This document shows positions 1 to 5,889 of a stretch of DNA of 22,391 nucleotides, one piece after another. The notes under the pieces were generated by a model. The model ran no database searches and was not told the DNA's origin. It was given only the letters and a program-made list of their open reading frames with translations. Source of the stretch: Candidatus Albibeggiatoa sp. nov. BB20 (GTDB lineage: Bacteria; Pseudomonadota; Gammaproteobacteria; Beggiatoales; Beggiatoaceae); NCBI GenBank assembly GCA_016744725.1, contig JADGDW010000064.1, positions 1-22,391 of the forward strand, given 5' to 3'. Both the position numbers and the translations under genes were made by a program. Each line of letters opens with the position of its first letter. Within the stretch, counting starts at the first letter, position 1.

Positions 1-198
1 GTTTTCGATGGTTATTAATGGCTATAACTTAAAAAGTTAATAGATCATTAGATTCAGAATGGTGAAAATTTTTTATATTAATGTGCATATTTTTGTGAAA
101 AAAGTGTTGGTGTTGTCCGTCCTACTTTATAAGACATTAGCAACTGAATTTAGCACTATCTTTGTGCACATAAAAATCCTAGGAACTATCACAAAGAA
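1..198. other. Upstream region of the sigma-factor operon
   Basis: AT-rich and without a convincing gene; the 66-codon ORF at 59-259 runs into the sigma gene in another frame and has no SD. A short palindrome TAACTT-AAA-AAGTTA (25-39) and an 8-bp palindrome TGTGCACA (about 163-170) are present. Some promoter must lie here, but no -35/-10 pair stands out; TTGTCC near 115 followed by AT-rich sequence is only suggestive. Confidence 0.4.
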
Positions 199-207
199 AA
201 GGAGGAG
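199..207 (+). promoter_or_regulatory. Strong ribosome binding site that decides the sigma gene start
   Basis: AAGGAGGAG lies just before the sigma-factor gene. The core AGGAGG (200-205) is 7 nt from the ATG at 213 but only 1 nt from the in-frame GTG at 207, so translation almost certainly begins at 213. This is one of the strongest Shine-Dalgarno matches in the window. Confidence 0.8.
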
Positions 208-212
208 TGCTT

Positions 213-1724
213 ATGTATCCATGGGACTTATTACACTCTCTATTTGGGCAGCAGATTGACCACTGTAGTTTTGCTGCGCCTTATTCACAGCTTGTGCCCG
301 TATCATTTGCTGTGAGCTACATGCAGTCTCACAATCCGCAATCCTGTGGCACTGTATGGAAGGATACATTTGAAGTAACGGGGAAAACCTTATTAGAAGA
401 TGATTTGCCAGAAGATACTGCATATCAACATAAAGGCCAGCATTACATGTATCGTGGCACGATTCCCGAATTCACGATATTGGCTTCAAATAATGTGCAG
501 TTGTCATCAATAGATGAGCTTGAACAGTTTTTAAATCAGGAATTAATCTGTTTTAGTGCATTTTTTGAGCAGTTATTAAAGTTTGATTTGAAATTGAATC
601 AACTATTGCGAGTAAGCACAGATAAAAGTCAGCACTACCGTTATGTATATAAGTTTCAGCCCAAACCTGAAAAACGTTATTACGACTTGTATTTAGATTT
701 GGCGTTACAACATACAGCATTAGATAAATCTGAACGGGAAGCTTTTGCAAAAAATTGGTCACAACGACGACATACAACATTATCTGCGTATATAGGTCAT
801 TATGAGTATCTTAAAACAACCCACAGTTTTGAAGGTGCTTTGTATGCAGTAGAACAGATGTTACGCCATCAATGGTCAGTTGATATGCTGCCCGAGTTGA
901 TGAAAAGTTTTCAGCAAAAAGTAGAAGTAGCCAAAAATTTGGTTTGGGATTCAGAACACTATTTGTATATTGAGAAAGTCATCGGAGACTATATTCACAG
1001 ACACTATTTTGATAATTCATTGTTGCACGGTAAGGCGCAAGATGTGGTGTTAGCAGATTTGACTCGCTGTGCTTGGCGAAAAATCCGCAGTTATCAAGGG
1101 AATGGTCAGTTTCGTGGTTTTATTAAGAAAGTCATTCAAAATAAAATCAACGATATGTGGATAGAGATTCAAGGTAAGCATCGGCCACCAATGTGGGTTG
1201 TGTACAAACAAAAAGAAGATACCATTTACAAAACGGCTTATGAAACTCTGTTAAGAAAGCAGCATTCAAAGCAAGAAGCATTGTCCATATTGATGATCCA
1301 TTATCCTGAAAAGGAAAAGCAGTTTATTCGTGATGTGATTGATGACGTACTAAAAAACTGTCCAAGTCACACCACAATCTCTGAAGTAGGATTAGATGAT
1401 GATGATAGATATCAAGACAATGCTGATATTGAAAAAGCCTTACAACAATTACAGTTGGATGAAGTCTTAGAACAATTAAACCAACACTGTCTTGAGTTCA
1501 CTGAACAATCAGATACTAAACAATTGCTTACTTATTTTGAGCAGCGTATTGATTTAACAACTGAAGATAGATTAATTCTGAGAATGAAGTATTTAACAGG
1601 TCTAACTCAGCAACAAATTGCAGATGCCTTAAACACCAGTGTAAGTACGATAAATCGTAGATTAAAGAGAATTCTGGGTATATTTAGGGACGGACTCGAT
1701 GATTGTTTTGGAGTAGATGAGTAA
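213..1724 (+). CDS. Sigma-70 family RNA polymerase sigma factor with long N-terminal extension
   Basis: A 503-residue protein whose C-terminus is a sigma region 4: roughly residues 447-496, with the helix-turn-helix core around TQQQIADALNTSVSTINRRL. A region 2-like stretch lies at about 255-325, with a pattern like the ECF core (FRGFIKKVIQNKINDMW, followed by RPP). ECF sigma factors are usually about 200 residues; here about 250 unrecognised residues precede region 2, and region 2 and region 4 are separated by an unusually long linker of about 120 residues containing an acidic patch (DDDDRYQDN). It should direct RNA polymerase to a dedicated promoter set. The next gene encodes an anti-sigma-like zinc-finger membrane protein, which supports regulation by membrane sequestration. 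ATG 213 was chosen over GTG 207 because of SD spacing. The region 4 call is firm; the region 2 call is weaker. Confidence 0.8.
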   Translation: MYPWDLLHSLFGQQIDHCSFAAPYSQLVPVSFAVSYMQSHNPQSCGTVWKDTFEVTGKTLLEDDLPEDTAYQHKGQHYMYRGTIPEFTILASNNVQLSSIDELEQFLNQELICFSAFFEQLLKFDLKLNQLLRVSTDKSQHYRYVYKFQPKPEKRYYDLYLDLALQHTALDKSEREAFAKNWSQRRHTTLSAYIGHYEYLKTTHSFEGALYAVEQMLRHQWSVDMLPELMKSFQQKVEVAKNLVWDSEHYLYIEKVIGDYIHRHYFDNSLLHGKAQDVVLADLTRCAWRKIRSYQGNGQFRGFIKKVIQNKINDMWIEIQGKHRPPMWVVYKQKEDTIYKTAYETLLRKQHSKQEALSILMIHYPEKEKQFIRDVIDDVLKNCPSHTTISEVGLDDDDRYQDNADIEKALQQLQLDEVLEQLNQHCLEFTEQSDTKQLLTYFEQRIDLTTEDRLILRMKYLTGLTQQQIADALNTSVSTINRRLKRILGIFRDGLDDCFGVDE

Positions 1725-1863
1725 TAGGTATTTAAAGCGTCGTATTTGTGAAGTTGCCATTTGTAAATACGGCGAATGTATTACACCGCTAAGTTTTATA
1801 CATCAACCTAAAGATTGCACTTTTTTGATCTATAAACTTGGTTTTAGCAATGGGGTGAGACTC

Positions 1864-2784
1864 ATGGAAAATCATATAACAGCAAAGCAAAAAATTGATC
1901 ATTTGCCAGACAGAACAATTGCTTTATTGGCTTTGCAACAAGGTTCTGCAACCAAAGCGAGCACGTGTCCAATGGATATTGAGCTAGCAGATTTTATGCA
2001 AGGAAAATTAAAAGGCCAAGCACGCGAGCAAATATTAGTGCATTTAGATCAGTGTAGTGATTGTTATCAACACTGGATGGATGAATTGCGTATGCAGCCG
2101 AAGCCAAAACAATCGTCAGAGCAGCAATCGACACAAGATGTTTGGTGGCATAAACTCGGGGAGGTTTTGCACTTAAATCATCCTTGGCAGGTTTCTACCT
2201 ATTTTGCGACGCTGGTTATTTTTGTGGTTTTGATTCAAGCTTTGCCCAAATCGGGCGATGATGATACAAACTCTCCCGTTGCAGAGCATAAAGCATTTCC
2301 AGATTCTATTGCTGCTGAATATACTGCAATGATAAATAGAGGAATAAATGTTGAAAAAACCCACACTGTATCAACGTCTAAAGCAGTTGGTTTAGGTGAA
2401 GTTCAATTGAGTAGTGGTTCAACAGCACATAAAAAATGTTTAGATAATGGTTTTGAGGCTTTGCAGAATAAAGCATCACTTGTCACCGAGTTTGACCAAC
2501 AATACAAAACAGAATGTGAGCTTGGACAATGGGTTGCGTTAGTCACTGTTGCACTGAATAATGCTAATACATTAGAGACAGCATTTTGGCAACGCCAATT
2601 AGAGCGAAACCAATATTTTGAGCAATATTTTAGCAGCTTATCCAGACAGAGCATTGTTAATGAGTTACAAGTTATTGGTGTTAATTTGCAAGATATTATC
2701 GAAGACCCAACTAACGTTGAAGACCCCTTTATCATAGAAATGTTGCAAGGTAAGCTAAAAGGGCTAAGCCAAAATCACCTATAA
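1864..2784 (+). CDS. Putative transmembrane anti-sigma factor with zinc-finger (zf-HC2/ZAS-like) domain
   Basis: The N-terminal cytoplasmic part carries the anti-sigma zinc motif H60-x3-C64-x2-C67 (HLDQCSDC) within a segment typical of the family (DIELADFMQGKLKG). One membrane helix follows at about residues 111-127 (STYFATLVIFVVLIQAL), then a roughly 180-residue outer domain that I do not recognise. It has two cysteines (C192, C218) that could form a disulfide if periplasmic. Expected role: hold the upstream sigma factor until an envelope signal releases it. Start: the frame is open from ATG 1717, which overlaps the sigma stop by 8 nt and has GGAG 3 nt upstream. ATG 1864 has GGGGTGAG just before it, and the first 49 residues of the longer form look unlike the family, so 1864 is preferred with moderate confidence. 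The motif QGKLKG occurs twice, near residue 46 and near the C-terminus, which may be chance. Confidence 0.7.
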   Translation: MENHITAKQKIDHLPDRTIALLALQQGSATKASTCPMDIELADFMQGKLKGQAREQILVHLDQCSDCYQHWMDELRMQPKPKQSSEQQSTQDVWWHKLGEVLHLNHPWQVSTYFATLVIFVVLIQALPKSGDDDTNSPVAEHKAFPDSIAAEYTAMINRGINVEKTHTVSTSKAVGLGEVQLSSGSTAHKKCLDNGFEALQNKASLVTEFDQQYKTECELGQWVALVTVALNNANTLETAFWQRQLERNQYFEQYFSSLSRQSIVNELQVIGVNLQDIIEDPTNVEDPFIIEMLQGKLKGLSQNHL

Positions 2785-2820
2785 CGATAAAGAGACTGAA
2801 TAATTTGAGGGTTTATAATA

Positions 2821-4638
2821 ATGATTCAATTGAAATATTTTCTAACTATTTTTTTATTATTTGTGCTACACACGGCTTGTACACCTGAAGGCAATGCAGA
2901 ACAAAATGAACTGTCAAGAACCTTTCCAGGTAAAGCCAATACAGTTGATCAATTTGCCGATAAAATAATGTCTACCCCCGCTGACATCACCGCTATTTTT
3001 GATAGAATAAATGCGGTGGCATATACTCAAGTTTATAACCCCCAATTAGCTATTATTAAAACGGATGATAGAGAGAGTATTTCAAAACTTACTCCTCAAG
3101 CACTTGCTGATGGCAGTATTATTATCAGTGATAAAGTGACTGCGAAAATCCGAGAATATGCTGCAACAAATCCTGATTTATTTGAACCTCTTATGGCCTT
3201 TACTATTGGGCATGAATTAGCCCATTTTGTACATAATGATTTTAAGTTTTTACTTGAGAAATCCGAGCCTAGATATGAAGATAAGTATAAGAAAGACATT
3301 GAATTTCGAGCTGATAAAACAGGTTTTCTTTATGCTGCATTTTCAGGTTATAAGGTGGGTTTATTAATTAAACATGAAAGAATTGTTAAGCAGTTCTTAA
3401 GCCTTTTTTTCGAAACCACCAATAGAGCTACTGTAAATAATGATGGAACATATCCAACGCCAAAAGAGCGTGCAGCTCAAACCATGGCTACATGGAAAAC
3501 CTTACATAGAAAATACCCATTTTATGAATACGGGGTACGCCTTTCTATTTTTAATCAATGTAACGATGCCATATTTTACTTTTTTGATGAGTTCCGTCAC
3601 ACTTATCAAGGTAAAGAATTACAAAATAATATCGGTGCCTGTTATTTACAATTAGCTAAAGCGGATATGCAGGATGCGGCTTATTTTTATTGGCTACCTA
3701 ATATTTTAGATGGTGATATTGAGAGTATTATTACCATGGGCAGTACTGTGACTGATTTGAAAAACTTAAAAAGTGCGCGTCTGATTGAGAAAGTCAAAGG
3801 CAATCTTGAAGAAGCTATTCGATATTTTGGGCTAGCGATAGATACTGCTCCCTATTATTTACCCAGCTATTTAAATTTAGCTACGAGCCATTTATATTTA
3901 GGCGATCCAGATTCAGCAGGCTTAACTTTAAATAAGGGTTTAAAACAATATGAGAAATTAGGTGCTCAGCAGCGAGACAGTAATATTGAGATTCGGTTTA
4001 AAATGTTACGGCTTATAGCACAATATGAAAACACATGGATCAGTTCTGCTCCTTTGCAAAATATCACAAGTGGCTTGAAACAAATACTTCAGGACTATGA
4101 AAATCCACCCTTAGAAGTGCAATTTAATTTAGCCCGTTTGTTAGAAGTTGGAGATCGTGCAGCAGAGGCTCAAGAGCACTGGAATAAGTTGAGTGAAATC
4201 CGTTCACAATTACCTAGACCTATTTTGGAAGTTGTATGTAATGAGCAACAAAGTATATCTGCTTGTCTTAAATTAAACAAAACATCAGAAAATACTAAAC
4301 AATGGCCAGCGCCTGAAGAATGGACACAATATCAAGGTCGTGGAATTATAGGTGCAATGCACAAAAATGATTGGAAAAAACGACTGAATGAGACTTGGTA
4401 TAAAATGCAGGTTTCAATTTATCAGTCACCAGATGCTGAGTGGGAAGCACTATTTTTCGATGGTTATCCTATTTTATTGATTAATAGAACGCCTAATGAA
4501 ACATTTGAAACGCTGAGCCAATATTGCCCGTATACACTTCGTCAAAAAAATATAGTTGAAGGTGATGTTTATTTATGCGAAAACTGGGCGGCGAAAGTAG
4601 TTAATGGCAAAGTCACCGAAGTTTGGACACATATGTAA
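2821..4638 (+). CDS. M48-like HExxH metallopeptidase lipoprotein with TPR-like C-terminal region
   Basis: A 605-residue exported protein. It has a signal peptide with a lipoprotein-type cysteine at C20 (LHTAC, a slightly off-consensus lipobox). The zinc peptidase motif is H131-E132-L-A-H135, followed by the third-ligand motif E161-F-R-A-D165, spaced as in M48/gluzincin peptidases. A PTPKERA segment further on resembles the conserved TPR/ER region of M48 proteins. From about residue 250 to 460 the sequence is helical and repeat-like (AIRYFGLAIDTAPYYLPSYL and similar), suggesting TPRs; the last 130 residues are unrecognised. It follows the anti-sigma-like gene by 36 nt on the same strand with GAGGG 9 nt before ATG, so it is probably in the same operon. 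Inference: a periplasmic or outer-membrane-anchored protease that could act in the same envelope response, perhaps on the anti-sigma outer domain. Substrate unknown. Confidence 0.72.
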   Translation: MIQLKYFLTIFLLFVLHTACTPEGNAEQNELSRTFPGKANTVDQFADKIMSTPADITAIFDRINAVAYTQVYNPQLAIIKTDDRESISKLTPQALADGSIIISDKVTAKIREYAATNPDLFEPLMAFTIGHELAHFVHNDFKFLLEKSEPRYEDKYKKDIEFRADKTGFLYAAFSGYKVGLLIKHERIVKQFLSLFFETTNRATVNNDGTYPTPKERAAQTMATWKTLHRKYPFYEYGVRLSIFNQCNDAIFYFFDEFRHTYQGKELQNNIGACYLQLAKADMQDAAYFYWLPNILDGDIESIITMGSTVTDLKNLKSARLIEKVKGNLEEAIRYFGLAIDTAPYYLPSYLNLATSHLYLGDPDSAGLTLNKGLKQYEKLGAQQRDSNIEIRFKMLRLIAQYENTWISSAPLQNITSGLKQILQDYENPPLEVQFNLARLLEVGDRAAEAQEHWNKLSEIRSQLPRPILEVVCNEQQSISACLKLNKTSENTKQWPAPEEWTQYQGRGIIGAMHKNDWKKRLNETWYKMQVSIYQSPDAEWEALFFDGYPILLINRTPNETFETLSQYCPYTLRQKNIVEGDVYLCENWAAKVVNGKVTEVWTHM

Positions 4639-4646
4639 ACAGTTCA

Positions 4647-4681
4647 TTGGTGAGAACGAGCCAATAGCTTATTCTCACCAA
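4647..4681. terminator. Hairpin between convergent genes, candidate bidirectional terminator
   Basis: A perfect 10-bp inverted repeat, TTGGTGAGAA (4647-4656) and TTCTCACCAA (4672-4681), with a 15-nt loop, sits exactly between the stops of the convergent protease and VWA genes. Neither strand has a proper U-tract after the stem, so intrinsic termination is uncertain; the position is the main support. Confidence 0.4.
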
Positions 4682-4689
4682 AAATATGA

Positions 4690-5703
4690 TTAATTCCCCG
4701 TCAATTGTCTTCTAAAACTAGGCAATAATAGTAACAACATTGCCAATACCAATAAATAAAAACGCTCATGCCACAAACGTTGTTTAGCGGTATCTTCCTC
4801 GCTGGGGTTATCCAATTGATGATTTATTTGCGCTAAAATGGTTTCTATATCCTGATTTTGGTAGCTTGCCCGTTGATAAACACCGCCTCCTGATTGAGCC
4901 AATTGTTGCAAACTGGCTTCATTTAGTTTAGAAATCACTACTTTTCCATCATTATCACGTTGCCACGTTCCATCCGCTAATTCAATATGTTTGCCTTGTA
5001 CTGTTCCTACACCTAAGGTATGCAAATGAAATTCTGCCTGTTTCATCCATTGTAGACTCGTGGCTAAATCTTGCTTTTCAAAATCGCCATCACTGATAAG
5101 CAATAAATGTTCAGTGCCTTTTTGTTGGCCTTTTAACCAAGCGGCGGTTTCTTTTAAAGCAAGGTTTAAACGACTGCCTTTTTCCGCATCTTGCATCAAA
5201 CTGGTATCTAAATGTAGCAAAGTCGATTGTAAGTTCTGGTAATCATCACTCAACGGTGTGACCAAATGTGGAATCGCTGTAAATACCATCAAACCCACAT
5301 GCAAATCGGGTTTTGTTTCTAAAATAGCTTCAATTTCCTGTTTCGCCTGTTCTAAACGAGAATAGGGCATATCTTTAACCAGCATTGAATCTGATAAATC
5401 TAATAAAATCATCAGATGGGTTTGTGGTCTTAACACTTCTTGCTCTTCATAATCCCAACGGGGCGCAGCCAAGGCAATAATTCCAAGCAAAAAAATGCTA
5501 ATCCACAGCCATTGTTTATAATCAAATCTTTGCTGGCCATCTTGCTGTACTAATAAATGTGGCAATAAATGAGGGTCTGCAAATTGTTGAATTTTTTTAT
5601 GCTGCGGCTTTATCCATAAACCAGCGAGAATAAGCAATAATACAATGCCCAATCCCCAAAACCAGACAGGTTGTGCAAACTCAAATTCCGCAAAATAATC
5701 CAT
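4690..5703 (-). CDS. BatB-like membrane von Willebrand factor type A (VWA) protein
   Basis: A 337-residue protein with the BatA/BatB layout: an N-terminal membrane helix (about 13-31), a second helix (about 64-80), a VWA domain with the MIDAS motif D102-L-S104-D-S106 and downstream RLNLALKETAAWL and LLISDGDF segments, and a C-terminal membrane helix followed by a short basic tail (LLLLLPSFRRQL). MIDAS VWA domains bind divalent metal and partner proteins; Bat proteins usually work with a MoxR AAA+ ATPase and are linked to aerotolerance or envelope stress in other bacteria. No moxR, batA or DUF58 gene is present here, so it may be a relocated orphan. Start ATG 5703 is preceded by AAAAGGAT at good spacing. 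Family call is good; specific function unknown. Confidence 0.8.
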   Translation of the reverse strand: MDYFAEFEFAQPVWFWGLGIVLLLILAGLWIKPQHKKIQQFADPHLLPHLLVQQDGQQRFDYKQWLWISIFLLGIIALAAPRWDYEEQEVLRPQTHLMILLDLSDSMLVKDMPYSRLEQAKQEIEAILETKPDLHVGLMVFTAIPHLVTPLSDDYQNLQSTLLHLDTSLMQDAEKGSRLNLALKETAAWLKGQQKGTEHLLLISDGDFEKQDLATSLQWMKQAEFHLHTLGVGTVQGKHIELADGTWQRDNDGKVVISKLNEASLQQLAQSGGGVYQRASYQNQDIETILAQINHQLDNPSEEDTAKQRLWHERFYLLVLAMLLLLLPSFRRQLTGN

Positions 5704-5782
5704 ATCAATCCTTTTACTTATTTTTGCTCAATATGATGTGTTTTTAAATCTATAAAATCAATATCTCATTTTCTATAGGAAT

Positions 5783-5814
5783 AAAAAAAGCCCCATCTAC
5801 GAGTGTAAATGAGG
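5783..5814 (-). terminator. Intrinsic terminator downstream of the nSTAND gene
   Basis: On the minus strand, arms CCTCATTTAC and GTAGATGGGG form a 10-bp stem (two G-U pairs) closed by a 4-nt loop ACTC, followed by C and seven Ts (complement of 5783-5789). It lies 76 nt after the stop of the nSTAND gene and before the VWA gene, so it should end the TIR-STAND transcript and separate it from the VWA gene. Confidence 0.85.
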
Positions 5815-5889
5815 TTTCTTTATAAAATTGGCTTGAGTTAGTTCTGTTGCTGGATAAATTCATGGCATGTAGGAATGAGGTATAAAAAT

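Noticed and set aside
25..39. Palindrome TAACTT-AAA-AAGTTA at the window start
   Set aside because: Too short and AT-rich with no following T-run; not supportable as a terminator of an unseen upstream gene.
59..259. A 66-codon ORF before the sigma gene
   Set aside because: No SD, overlaps the sigma gene out of frame, and the sequence has no protein-like features beyond random hydrophobicity.
1717..1863. Longer N-terminus of the anti-sigma-like protein starting at ATG 1717
   Set aside because: Possible through overlap with the sigma stop, but the 49 extra residues do not resemble the family and ATG 1864 has a better SD; kept only as an alternative.
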